NCBI GenBank assembly: GCA_029814805.1
Contig: CP122393.1
Coordinates: 620,001-684,000, forward strand
Reading direction: 5' to 3'
Length of the DNA stretch: 64,000 bases
Origin: Geminicoccaceae bacterium SCSIO 64248
Lineage (GTDB): Bacteria > Pseudomonadota > Alphaproteobacteria > Geminicoccales > Geminicoccaceae
In this document: piece by piece, positions 36,785 through 45,096 of the stretch
Layout of the letters: every line of letters begins with the position of its first letter
Position numbering within the stretch: position 1 is the first letter of the stretch
Notes under the pieces: generated by a model
The model's input: only the letters and a program-made list of their open reading frames with translations
Told to the model about the DNA's origin: nothing
The model's database searches: none
Position numbers and translations under genes: made by a program

Positions 36785-38023
36785 ATGAAGAATGCTCCGA
36801 TCTGGCTGGCAGCTACCGCGATCCTGTTTGCGACCGCCACGGCACCGCGTGCGCAGGAAGAGCGTGCCGAAGTCATTCACTGGTGGACCTCGGGCGGTGA
36901 GTCCGCCGGCGTCCGGGTCATCGCGGAAGCCTTCGAGAAGGCCGGCGGCACGTGGGTCGACAACGCGGTCGCGGGCGGCACGAACGCGCGCACCGCAGCG
37001 ATCAACCGCATCGTCGGCGGCAACCCGCCGACCATGGTCCAGTTCAATACCGGCCGGCAGTTCGAGGAACTCGTCGACAACGGCCTGCTGCGGCCGCTCG
37101 ACGACATCGCCGAGGCCCAGGGCTGGAAGGACGTGCTGCCTCCCGCGATCCTCGACGCGATCACGCGCGACGGCAGCATCTACGCCGTGCCGGTCAACAT
37201 CCACGGCACCGCCTGGATGTTTCACAACGCCAAGATCTTCCAGGATGCCGGCGTGACGCCACCGACGACCTGGCAGGAGGTGATCGACGTCGCCCCCGCC
37301 TTGCGCGAGAAGGGCATCATTCCATTGGCGCTGGGCGGCCAGCCGACTTGGGAGCACAGCCTGTTCAACGCCATCCTGGCCGACGAGGGCGGGCCCGAGC
37401 TGTTCCGGAGCGTCTACGGCGAGGGCGATTCCGGCGCGGTCGAGGAGGACGGCTTTCGCCATGTCGCCGAGCTGTACGGGCAGATGCGCGACCTGGTCGA
37501 TCCCGGCAGCCCGGGGCGGAATTGGAACGACGCCGTGGCGCTCGTCATCACCGGCAAGGCGGCAATGACCGAGAACGGCGACTGGGCCAAGGGCGAGTTC
37601 ATCGCCGCCGGCCAGCAGCCCGATGCCGACTATGGTTGCACGCTGATGGGGCCGCACGCGCCCATGCTGATCGGCGGCGACGTCTTCGTGTTTCCCGTGA
37701 TCGAGGACGATGCCGTCATCGCGACCCAGGACAAGCTGGCCGGGCTCATCCTGTCCGACCAGGTGCAGATCGACTTCAATAAGGTGAAGGGCTCGATCCC
37801 CGTCCGCCAGGACGTCGACGTTTCCTCGATGGACGCCTGCGCCCAGAAGGCGAGGGCGGCCATGAACGATCCCGCCCGCCAGCTCGAAGCGCAGGAACTC
37901 CTGAGCACGCCCGATCGCACGGGTGCCACGCGCGACGTCATCTCCCAGTTCTGGAACAACAAGCAGGCGACGACCGACGACTTCGTCCAGAACTTCGCCG
38001 ACGCGCTCGATTCGACCTACTGA
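36785..38023 (+). CDS. sugar ABC transporter substrate-binding protein (CUT1)
   Basis: A 412-aa extracellular solute-binding protein family 1 member with a signal peptide (ATATAPRAQ, cleavage about residue 23). Features are EVIHWWTSGGES, the GTNARTAAINRIVGGNPPT segment, GLLRPLDDIAE, YAVPVNIHGTAWMFHN and FPVIEDDAVI. It matches glucose/mannose-type CUT1 receptors. Two in-frame ATGs occur; 36785 has AGGGAGA at proper spacing, 36779 does not. First gene of a six-gene operon for uptake and catabolism of a sugar whose identity is unknown. Confidence 0.9.
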   Translation: MKNAPIWLAATAILFATATAPRAQEERAEVIHWWTSGGESAGVRVIAEAFEKAGGTWVDNAVAGGTNARTAAINRIVGGNPPTMVQFNTGRQFEELVDNGLLRPLDDIAEAQGWKDVLPPAILDAITRDGSIYAVPVNIHGTAWMFHNAKIFQDAGVTPPTTWQEVIDVAPALREKGIIPLALGGQPTWEHSLFNAILADEGGPELFRSVYGEGDSGAVEEDGFRHVAELYGQMRDLVDPGSPGRNWNDAVALVITGKAAMTENGDWAKGEFIAAGQQPDADYGCTLMGPHAPMLIGGDVFVFPVIEDDAVIATQDKLAGLILSDQVQIDFNKVKGSIPVRQDVDVSSMDACAQKARAAMNDPARQLEAQELLSTPDRTGATRDVISQFWNNKQATTDDFVQNFADALDSTY

Positions 38024-38052
38024 TCCCGACCATCCCTTGGAGGATTCGGATC

Positions 38053-38964
38053 ATGCAAGCTGACGCCGCGGCGCTTTCCGCCAGGCGGCGGGGCCGGCTG
38101 CGCCGGGAGATCCCCGGCGCGCTCGCGCTGGCGCCGACTGCTCTCGTCGTCCTCGTGGTCTTTCTCGGCTGCATGCTGTGGACGGTGAGACTCTCCTTCA
38201 CCAGCTCGCAGCTCCTGCCGCGCTTCGACTTCGTCGGCTTCGAGCAGTTCGAGCGCCTGCTCGGCATGGGGCGCTTCATCGTCTCGGCGCAGAACCTCGT
38301 CATCTTCGGCGTCCTGTTCATCGCCGGCTGCCTCGTCCTGGGCTACCTGCTCGCCGTGTTCATCGACCAGAAGGTCCGGGCGGAAGGCGCCTTCCGCTCG
38401 ATCTTCCTGTTCCCGCACGCGATGTCCTTCGTCGTGACCGGCCTTGCCTGGCAATGGCTGCTCAATCCCGAGCTCGGCCTGCAGAGGCTGGTGCGCTCCT
38501 GGGGGTGGGAGAGCTTCACCTTCGACTGGCTGGTCGATCGCGACATGGCGATCTACACGATCGTGATCGCCGCGATCTGGCAGGCGGCGGGCCTCGTCAT
38601 GGTCATCCTCCTGGCCGGCCTGCGCGGCGTCGACGCCGATCTGTGGAAGGCCGCCAAGATCGACGGCATCCCGACTTGGCGCGTCTATGGCTGGATCGTC
38701 ACCCCGCTTCTGAAGCCGATGATCGTCACCGCGGTCGTCCTGCTCGCCATCTCCGTGGTCAAGCTGTTCGACCTGGTCGTCGCCATGACGCATGGCGGCC
38801 CCGGCATCGCGACCGAAGTGCCGGCCAAGTTCGTCATGGACCACCTGTTCGAGCGCAACAATATCGGCCTGGCCACGGCCTGCGCGGTCATGATGCTGAT
38901 CACGGTCCTGGCGGTCCTCGCCCCTTGGCTCTACGCGCGCACGCGGGGAGGGCAGCGGACATGA
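38053..38964 (+). CDS. sugar ABC transporter permease
   Basis: A 303-aa CUT1 permease with six helices and an EAA-like loop (VDADLWKAAKIDGIPTWRVY). N-terminal ALALAPTALVVLVVFLGCML and QMLF-like segment FPHAMSFVVTGLAWQWLLN are typical. It follows the receptor gene by 29 bp, and its stop overlaps the next start by 4 bp (ATGA). Confidence 0.92.
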   Translation: MQADAAALSARRRGRLRREIPGALALAPTALVVLVVFLGCMLWTVRLSFTSSQLLPRFDFVGFEQFERLLGMGRFIVSAQNLVIFGVLFIAGCLVLGYLLAVFIDQKVRAEGAFRSIFLFPHAMSFVVTGLAWQWLLNPELGLQRLVRSWGWESFTFDWLVDRDMAIYTIVIAAIWQAAGLVMVILLAGLRGVDADLWKAAKIDGIPTWRVYGWIVTPLLKPMIVTAVVLLAISVVKLFDLVVAMTHGGPGIATEVPAKFVMDHLFERNNIGLATACAVMMLITVLAVLAPWLYARTRGGQRT

Positions 38965-39905
38965 ACACGCACCCGAGCGAGACCGTCGCCGACCGAACGT
39001 CCGTGGCATCTCCGGACACGGCCCAAGGGCGGGTCGCGGAAGGTCGCCGGCCGCAGCGCCTGACCCTGGCGCGGATCGGCGTTTACGCCTTCCTGATCGT
39101 CTCGGCGCTGTTCTTCCTGCTGCCGGTCTGGGTCATGATCCTGACCTCGCTGAAGCCGATGGAGGAAATCCGCCAGGGGACTCTCCTGGCCCTGCCGGCC
39201 GCGCCGTCCTTGGACGCCTGGGGCCAAGCATGGAGCGGCGCCTGCACCGGGCTGAACTGCGACGGCATCCAGGTCGGCTTCTGGAACTCGATCCGGATCC
39301 TCGTGCCGTCCCTGGTCCTCTCGGTCCTGGCGGGAGCGATCAACGGCTACGCCCTGTCGTTCTGGCGGCCGCGCGGGGCGGAGCTGATGTTCGGCATTCT
39401 TCTGGCCGGCGCGTTCATTCCCTACCAGCTCTTCATCTACCCGCTGGTGCGGATGTTCTCGGTCGTCGGCTTGTACAACTCGCTCACCGGCATCGTCATC
39501 GTTCACGTCATCTTCGGCCTGCCGGTGATGACCCTGCTCTTCCGCAACTACTACGCCTCCTTGCCGGTCGAGCTGTTCAACGCGGCGCGGGTCGACGGCG
39601 GCGGCTTCTGGACGATCCTGTTCCGGATCATCCTGCCGATGTCGGCGCCGATCCTCATCGTCGCCTGCATTCTTCAGGTCACCGGCATCTGGAACGACTT
39701 CCTGTTCGGCCTGACCTTCGCCGGCCGCGAGAACCTTCCGATGACCGTGCAGCTCAACAACATCGTCAACTCGACCCAGGGCGAGCGGCTTTACAACGTC
39801 GACATGGCGGCGACCCTGCTGACGGCGCTCGTGCCGCTCGTCGTCTACTTCGTCTCGGGCCGATGGTTCGTGCGCGGCATCGCCGCCGGCGCGGTGAAAG
39901 GATAG
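38961..39905 (+). CDS. sugar ABC transporter permease
   Basis: A 314-aa CUT1 permease, the UgpE/MalG-type partner. After an N-terminal cytoplasmic stretch come six helices and the EAA loop LPVELFNAARVDGGGFWTILFRI. The periplasmic loop carries two cysteines (GACTGLNCDG), possibly a disulfide. The ATG at 38961 overlaps the previous stop; the frame upstream is only a shadow. A 3-bp gap separates it from the ATPase gene. Confidence 0.92.
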   Translation: MNTHPSETVADRTSVASPDTAQGRVAEGRRPQRLTLARIGVYAFLIVSALFFLLPVWVMILTSLKPMEEIRQGTLLALPAAPSLDAWGQAWSGACTGLNCDGIQVGFWNSIRILVPSLVLSVLAGAINGYALSFWRPRGAELMFGILLAGAFIPYQLFIYPLVRMFSVVGLYNSLTGIVIVHVIFGLPVMTLLFRNYYASLPVELFNAARVDGGGFWTILFRIILPMSAPILIVACILQVTGIWNDFLFGLTFAGRENLPMTVQLNNIVNSTQGERLYNVDMAATLLTALVPLVVYFVSGRWFVRGIAAGAVKG

Positions 39906-39908
39906 GCC

Positions 39909-40985
39909 ATGACCAGCGTATCGGTGCGCGACGTCAGCGTCGCGTTCGGCAACGTCACCGTGTTCGACCGGCTGAACGTCGAGGTCGAGGAAGGCGAGTT
40001 CCTCGTCCTGCTCGGTCCGTCGGGCTGCGGCAAGTCCACCTTGCTCAACGCAATCGCCGGCCTGCTCGAGGTCGAGACCGGGCAGGTCTGGATCGACGGT
40101 CGCAACGTCACCTGGGACGAGCCCAAGGACCGGCGCATCGCCATGGTGTTCCAGTCCTACGCCCTCTACCCTCGCATGAGCGTGCGCCAGAACATGGCGT
40201 TCGGCTTGAGGATGGCGCGTACGCCGCGCGGCGAGATCGAGCGGAGGGTGGGCGAGACGGCGGCAATGCTGCAGATCGACCAGCTGCTCGACCGCCGGCC
40301 GGAGCAGCTCTCGGGCGGCCAGCGCCAGCGGGTCGCGATCGGCCGCGCCCTGGTCCGCGACGCGGCCGTGTTCCTGTTCGACGAGCCTCTCTCCAACCTC
40401 GACGCCCAGTTGCGCAACGAGCTGCGCGTCGAGATCAAGCGCCTGCACCAGCAGCTCGGCGCAACCATGATCTACGTCACCCACGACCAGATCGAGGCGC
40501 TGACGCTGGCGGACCGCATCGCCGTGATGAAGGACCAGATCATCCAGCAGCTCGGCACCCCGTTCGAGATCTACAACCGCCCGGCCAACATGTTCGTCGC
40601 GAGCTTCGTCGGCTCGCCGCGCATGAACTTCATCGAAGGTCGCCAGGAGACGCGGGACGGCGTCCCGGTCTTCGCCTGCGGCGACCGCCGCCTTCCCCTG
40701 CCGGACTACGAACGCACGGCTGCCGATGCTCCGGACGAGGTCGTGACGCTCGGCATCCGGCCCGAGCACATCGCGACCGGGGAAGGCGGCAACTGGCCCG
40801 GAACGACGGTCGAGATCGTCGAGCCGATGGGCTCGGACAATCTCGTCTGGGTCCGGGACGGCGAGACCCGTCTCGCGGTCCGCATGTCCGGCGACCAGGA
40901 CGTGCCGATCGGCTCCCGCCTCGACCTCAACCTCGATCCCTCCCGCGTCTCGCTCTTCGCGACCGCAAGTGGCGCGCGCCTCTGA
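39909..40985 (+). CDS. sugar ABC transporter ATP-binding protein (UgpC/MsmX type)
   Basis: A 358-aa ATPase: Walker [10 protein letters not shown], signature [16 protein letters not shown], Walker [17 protein letters not shown]-loop YVTHDQIEAL, and a C-terminal regulatory TOBE domain (LGIRPEHIATGEG). It energises the two permeases encoded just before it. It is a second CUT1 ATPase in the window beside ugpC; the two are similar but distinct. Confidence 0.93.
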   Translation: MTSVSVRDVSVAFGNVTVFDRLNVEVEEGEFLVLLGPSGCGKSTLLNAIAGLLEVETGQVWIDGRNVTWDEPKDRRIAMVFQSYALYPRMSVRQNMAFGLRMARTPRGEIERRVGETAAMLQIDQLLDRRPEQLSGGQRQRVAIGRALVRDAAVFLFDEPLSNLDAQLRNELRVEIKRLHQQLGATMIYVTHDQIEALTLADRIAVMKDQIIQQLGTPFEIYNRPANMFVASFVGSPRMNFIEGRQETRDGVPVFACGDRRLPLPDYERTAADAPDEVVTLGIRPEHIATGEGGNWPGTTVEIVEPMGSDNLVWVRDGETRLAVRMSGDQDVPIGSRLDLNLDPSRVSLFATASGARL

Positions 40986-41016
40986 GCGCGCCATCTCTTG
41001 ACTGCAAGGAACGATC

Positions 41017-41784
41017 ATGTCTGTCGCCGACACGCTTTCCATCCAGCTCTATTCGCTGCGCAACGACGGTGATCTCGACCACGCCCTCGACACGGTGGCC
41101 GGGCTCGGCTTCCGGCGCGTCGAGACCGTGGGCGGCCATCTGGCCGACGCGAAGGCGACCCGCAAGGCGCTCGACGCCCGCGGCCTGACGGCGCCGACCG
41201 GCCATGTCGGCCTGGCCGACCTGCGCGAGCGGTTCGACTGGGTCGTCGACCAGGCCGGGATCGTCGGCATCGAGCACATCTTCATGCCCGCCGTGCCGCA
41301 GGAGGAGCGCGATGCGTCGGCCGACCAATGGAAGGCCGTCGGCGCGGAGCTCGGCGCCATGGCCGAGCGCATGGGCAAGGCGGGTCTCAAGCTTGGCTAC
41401 CACAACCATCACTGGGAGCTGAAATCCTACGCCGACGGCACGCGACCGCTGGAGCACCTGTTCGAAGCGGCCAAGGGCTCGCCCCTGACCTGGGAGGCCG
41501 ACATCGCCTGGCTGGCGCGCGGCGATGTCGATCCGGTCGAGTGGCTGGAGCGCTACAAGCCGCTCTTGCGTGCCGCGCACGTCAAGGACATCGCGCCTGC
41601 CGGCGAGAAGGAGGACGAGGACGGCTGGGCCGATGTCGGCGAGGGTGTCCTCGACTGGCCGAAGCTCTGGCGGGAAGCCGCGTCACGGGGTGCCGTCCAC
41701 ATGGTCCTGGAGCACGACAAGCCGAAGGACGGCGTCCGCTTCGCCCGGGTCAGCCGGGCCTATCTGCTCGAGACCGTCGCCTGA
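41017..41784 (+). CDS. sugar phosphate isomerase/epimerase (AP endonuclease 2 family)
   Basis: A 255-aa xylose-isomerase-like TIM-barrel protein. The metal-binding acidic and histidine residues are in KLGYHNHHWELKSY, TWEADIAWLARG, HVKDIAPAG and MVLEHDKP. Such proteins isomerise or epimerise sugars, inositol derivatives or keto-sugars. It lies 31 bp after the ATPase and 30 bp before a Gfo/Idh gene, a pairing typical of inositol or 3-keto-sugar catabolism, so the imported sugar may be processed by oxidation then isomerisation. The exact reaction is inference. Confidence 0.82.
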   Translation: MSVADTLSIQLYSLRNDGDLDHALDTVAGLGFRRVETVGGHLADAKATRKALDARGLTAPTGHVGLADLRERFDWVVDQAGIVGIEHIFMPAVPQEERDASADQWKAVGAELGAMAERMGKAGLKLGYHNHHWELKSYADGTRPLEHLFEAAKGSPLTWEADIAWLARGDVDPVEWLERYKPLLRAAHVKDIAPAGEKEDEDGWADVGEGVLDWPKLWREAASRGAVHMVLEHDKPKDGVRFARVSRAYLLETVA

Positions 41785-41814
41785 TCGGCAGGCTTGCACA
41801 CAAGGACGAACGCC

Positions 41815-42957
41815 ATGGCATCGATCAAGCTCGGCATCATCGGCTGCGGCAACATCAGCGACGCCTACTTCAAGGGAGCAGCACGCTCCTCGATCATCGC
41901 GGTCAAGGCCTGCACCGACCTCCTCCCTGAGGCGGCGAAGTCGAAGGCGGAAACCTACGGCGTCGCCGCCGCATCGATGGAGGGCCTGCTGGACGATCCG
42001 GAGATCGACATCGTCATCAACCTGACCGTGCCGATGGCGCATGCCGACGTCACGCAGCAGGTCATCGCGGCGGGCAAGCACGTCTATTCCGAGAAGCCGT
42101 TCGCCGTCACCGTCGCCGAGGCCCGTCCCCTGGTCGAGGCCGCCGCCGCCAAGGGCGTGCGCATCGGCTCCGCGCCCGACACCTTCCTGGGCGCCGGACA
42201 CCAGGCCGTGCGCCGCGCCATCGACAAGGGCACGGTCGGACAGATCGTGGCCGGCGCCGCCACCTTCGCCGGTCCCGGCATGGAAAGCTGGCATCCGAAT
42301 CCCGGCTTCTTCTTCCGCAAGGGCGGCGGGCCGGTGCTCGACATCGGCGCCTATCCCGTCACCCAGCTCGTCAATTGCCTGGGACCGGTCGCGAGCGTGA
42401 CCGCCCAGGCTTCCAAGGGCCGCACATCGCGCATGGTGACGAGCGAACCGCGCCGGGGCGAGGTCATCGAGGTCGAGGTGCCGACCACGGTCAACGCCGT
42501 GCTCCTGTTCGAGAGCGGCGCCAACGTCTCGGTCACCTTGTCCTGGGACATGTGGAAGCACAACCGGCTGCCGATCGAACTCTACGGCACGGAAGGCTCG
42601 CTCCTGAATCCGGACCCCAATTTCTTCGGCGGCACCCCGCGCTTTACGGAGAAGGGCGGCGACTGGCAGGACCTGTCGATCGACGCCCACCCCTTCGGCA
42701 TCCCGAACCGGGAGATGCGCTCGGGCGCCATGGTCGCGGACTACCGCATCATCGGTGTGCTCGACATGGCCGAAGCGATCCGCGCCGGCCGGCCGCACCG
42801 GGCGAACGGCGACCTCGCCCTGCATGTCCTCGAGGTCCTGGGCGCGATGGAGGCCTCCGCCCTGGAAGAGCGCCACATCCGGATCGAGTCGCGTTGCGAG
42901 CGGCCCGCGGTCGTCCCGTTCGGCGAGGGCGAGGAGGTGTTCAGCCGCGCCGCCTGA
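41815..42957 (+). CDS. Gfo/Idh/MocA family oxidoreductase
   Basis: A 380-aa NAD(P)-dependent dehydrogenase. The Rossmann motif GIIGCGNIS is at the N-terminus, the catalytic-lysine motif is SEKPFAVT, and LDIGAYPV plus the C-terminal beta-sheet region are typical. It oxidises a sugar or cyclitol hydroxyl. The start at 41815 has AAGGACGAACG; an upstream in-frame TTG at 41794 is rejected. It ends the LacI-controlled operon, and its stop lies in one arm of an inverted repeat shared with the convergent gene. Confidence 0.88.
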   Translation: MASIKLGIIGCGNISDAYFKGAARSSIIAVKACTDLLPEAAKSKAETYGVAAASMEGLLDDPEIDIVINLTVPMAHADVTQQVIAAGKHVYSEKPFAVTVAEARPLVEAAAAKGVRIGSAPDTFLGAGHQAVRRAIDKGTVGQIVAGAATFAGPGMESWHPNPGFFFRKGGGPVLDIGAYPVTQLVNCLGPVASVTAQASKGRTSRMVTSEPRRGEVIEVEVPTTVNAVLLFESGANVSVTLSWDMWKHNRLPIELYGTEGSLLNPDPNFFGGTPRFTEKGGDWQDLSIDAHPFGIPNREMRSGAMVADYRIIGVLDMAEAIRAGRPHRANGDLALHVLEVLGAMEASALEERHIRIESRCERPAVVPFGEGEEVFSRAA

Positions 42958-42981
42958 CCCCCGACGGAGGCGCCGGGGTCA
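42955..42981. repeat. inverted repeat joining two convergent stop codons
   Basis: TGACCCC (42955-42961) and GGGGTCA (42975-42981) are perfect inverted 7-mers. The first three bases are the stop of the plus-strand gene and the last three the reverse-complemented stop of the minus-strand gene. The hairpin could act as a bidirectional termination element, but no T-run is present. Confidence 0.4.
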
Positions 42982-43977
42982 CGGCGCCTCCCAGTGCCCG
43001 CTGCGCTCCGAACGCACGATCGCGTCCAGTACCCGCATGGTGTCGAGCGCGTCGACCAGTCCGTATTCGTTCGGCTCGCCCTTCCGAAGCGCCCGGCCGA
43101 ACGCCTCGGCCTGCAGCCGATACTGGTCGGCCGCGGGGATCTCGATCCGCCGGGCCGACGCGCCGCCCAGCTGGCTGCCGTCGTCCAGGACCAGCGCGGT
43201 GGCCGTGTCCGGCGGCGCGTTGTAGGGCGTCAGGATCTCCAGCCTGGCCTTCGTGCCGTTGACCCGGACGTGCTGGCAAGGCGCGGTCTGGGTCGAGCAG
43301 GTGAAGGTCATCTGCCGGCTCTCGCCGAAGTCGAGCAGGACGCTGGCGTTCCTGTCGGTACGGAAGGTCGGGTCGCGCTCGATCAGGGCAATGACGCGCA
43401 AAGGCTCGGCGTCGAAGAGATAGCGGCCGGTCACTACCGCGTAGCAACCGATGTCGAGCAGGCCGCCGCCGCCGATATCGGCCTTGTTGCGCACATTGTC
43501 GGGATCGAGATTGGTGTAGGCGAAGGTCAGGTTGATCGAGCGCAGCGTGCCCAGCTCGCCCGAGCGCACGAGCCGCCTGGCTTCCTGCCATTGCGGGTGG
43601 TGCCGGATCATGAACGCCTCGGCGATCAGCACCTTGCCGGCCGCGTCCTTGAGCTGCTCCGCCTCCTCGGCCGTCATCGCGATCGGCTTCTCGCACAGCA
43701 CGGCCTTGCCGGCCTCGGCCGCCTGCAGGGTGAGCGGCACGTGGAGATGGTTCGGCAACGGGTTGTAGACCGCCTCGATCTCGGGGTCGGCCAGAAGCTC
43801 CTCGTAGGAGCCGTAGGCGCGCGGAATGCCGAGCTCGTCCGCCATGGCCCGCGCCGTCTCCAGCTTGCGCGAGCCGACCGCCACCACCGCGATCTCGGAA
43901 CTGCGCAGCATCGCCGGCACGACCTTGCGCCAGCCGATGTTCGCCGTGCTGAGAATGCCCCACTTGACCGGTTGCAT
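42979..43977 (-). CDS. Gfo/Idh/MocA oxidoreductase (D-xylose/dihydrodiol dehydrogenase type)
   Basis: A 332-aa NADP-dependent dehydrogenase whose spelling fits the D-xylose dehydrogenase group: WGILSTANIGWRKVVPAML, YNPLPNHLHV, LCEKPIAM, LIAEAFMIRHHPQW and GGLLDIGCYAV. The first glycine motif is atypical (STANIG rather than GxGxxG), as is usual in this group. It oxidises a pyranose to a lactone. It is the last gene of a five-gene minus-strand operon (17 bp after the preceding gene) and convergent with the sugar operon. Confidence 0.85.
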   Translation of the reverse strand: MQPVKWGILSTANIGWRKVVPAMLRSSEIAVVAVGSRKLETARAMADELGIPRAYGSYEELLADPEIEAVYNPLPNHLHVPLTLQAAEAGKAVLCEKPIAMTAEEAEQLKDAAGKVLIAEAFMIRHHPQWQEARRLVRSGELGTLRSINLTFAYTNLDPDNVRNKADIGGGGLLDIGCYAVVTGRYLFDAEPLRVIALIERDPTFRTDRNASVLLDFGESRQMTFTCSTQTAPCQHVRVNGTKARLEILTPYNAPPDTATALVLDDGSQLGGASARRIEIPAADQYRLQAEAFGRALRKGEPNEYGLVDALDTMRVLDAIVRSERSGHWEAP

Positions 43978-43994
43978 GATCCGTCCTCTCTCGC

Positions 43995-44747
43995 TCAGGA
44001 ATAGCCGCCCGGCGGCGCCACCTCGGCCGCCGCCATGCCGTGCGTGTCGAAGGCCCGGCGCACGGTGCCGTCCGCCTTCAGCGCCTCGATCATCTCGGTC
44101 GCGGCGGCCAGCGCCTCCTCGTGGCCGAGCGGCACGGCGATCGCCGTGCCTGCGGCGTGGAAGTGCCCGTCCAGGATGCGCGCGCTGGGAAACCCGGGCA
44201 GAAGGCTGCGCAGCGATTCGGTGCCGAGCGCCAGAGCGTCGGCCCGGCCCTCGCGAAACAGGGCGAGCGCGTCGTCGATCCCGGCCACGCCCGCCACGCT
44301 GGTGTTCGCGAGGCTTCGCCGCGCGCTGCGGATGGTCGCCGTGTCCTCGACGCCGACCACGCGCACGCCGTCGCGATCGACCTCGTCGATCGTTCGGATC
44401 GGCGAGCCGGCCGGCACGAGATAGGTGCTCTCGCCGCGATAGAAGTCCGGGCCGAACAGGACCGCCAGCTTGCGCTCGGCATCGACCGGCGTGAAGGACA
44501 GATCCCAGGTGCCCTCGTTCGCGCTCGCGATGATCGCGCCGGAGCTGCCGAGCTCCACCAGCCGCAGGGGCACGTCCAGCCGGCTCGCGATGGCACGCGC
44601 GAGATCGACCGTGACGCCCTCGGGCTCTCCGGTATCGGGATCAGGCATGGTCCAGACCGCCGACTTCGCCTTGCCGACGGCGATCGCGACTCGGAGTTCG
44701 CCGGAAGGGGCGAGCGCCGAAACGGCGTCGGCATCACGCTCGATCAT
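43995..44747 (-). CDS. amino-acid-type solute-binding domain protein without signal peptide
   Basis: A 250-aa SBP_bac_3-type protein: LRVAIAVGKAKSAVW, GVTVDLARAIASRL, LSFTPVDAERKLAVLFGPDFY, and a C-terminal VPLGHEEALAAA. Transport receptors have an N-terminal signal; this one starts MIERDADAVSALAPSGELRV with none, and no upstream in-frame extension supplies one. It is therefore predicted to be cytoplasmic, so it may be a ligand sensor, a carrier or an enzyme. It lies between the ABM protein and the Gfo/Idh gene in one operon and no ABC permease is near. A mis-called start cannot be excluded. Confidence 0.72.
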   Translation of the reverse strand: MIERDADAVSALAPSGELRVAIAVGKAKSAVWTMPDPDTGEPEGVTVDLARAIASRLDVPLRLVELGSSGAIIASANEGTWDLSFTPVDAERKLAVLFGPDFYRGESTYLVPAGSPIRTIDEVDRDGVRVVGVEDTATIRSARRSLANTSVAGVAGIDDALALFREGRADALALGTESLRSLLPGFPSARILDGHFHAAGTAIAVPLGHEEALAAATEMIEALKADGTVRRAFDTHGMAAAEVAPPGGYS

Positions 44748-44770
44748 TTCGCACCCCAACGCGCCGGCAC

Positions 44771-45070
44771 TCAGAAGCCTCCGACCGCCTCGGTGCCGTG
44801 CTCGACCGTGGGCGGACCGGCGAAGCACTCGCCGACCAGCCGGCGCCATTCCTGGAAGTCCTCGGAGTTGCGGAAGGTCACGGTGTGATCCTCCACGGCC
44901 TCCCACTCGACGACCAGCCAGTAGCACGACGGCGTCTCGACCGAGCGCGCCACCTTCATGCTCCGGCAGCCCTGCGCACGGCGGAACAAGGGCACGGCCT
45001 GCGCCACGCCTGCCTCGAAAGCCTCTTCCATGCCCGGCTTGACGTCGATCCGAGCGATCTCCAGCGCCAT
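44771..45070 (-). CDS. antibiotic biosynthesis monooxygenase (ABM) domain protein
   Basis: A 99-residue dimeric alpha-beta barrel type protein: MALEIARIDVKPGMEEAFEAG, CRSMKVARSVETPSCYWLVVEWEAVEDHTVTF then FQEWRR. The ABM fold includes heme-degrading, quinol-oxidising and isomerase-like members; no catalytic call is possible here. It sits 26 bp after the acyl-CoA ligase gene and 23 bp before the solute-binding-type gene, so it is in the same transcript. Confidence 0.8.
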   Translation of the reverse strand: MALEIARIDVKPGMEEAFEAGVAQAVPLFRRAQGCRSMKVARSVETPSCYWLVVEWEAVEDHTVTFRNSEDFQEWRRLVGECFAGPPTVEHGTEAVGGF

Positions 45071-45096
45071 GATGCGTTCCCTTGTCGTGATCGGTG

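Noticed and set aside
38931-41042. 703-codon minus-strand frame over the sugar permease/ATPase
   Set aside because: Shadow of genes with intact motifs on the plus strand.
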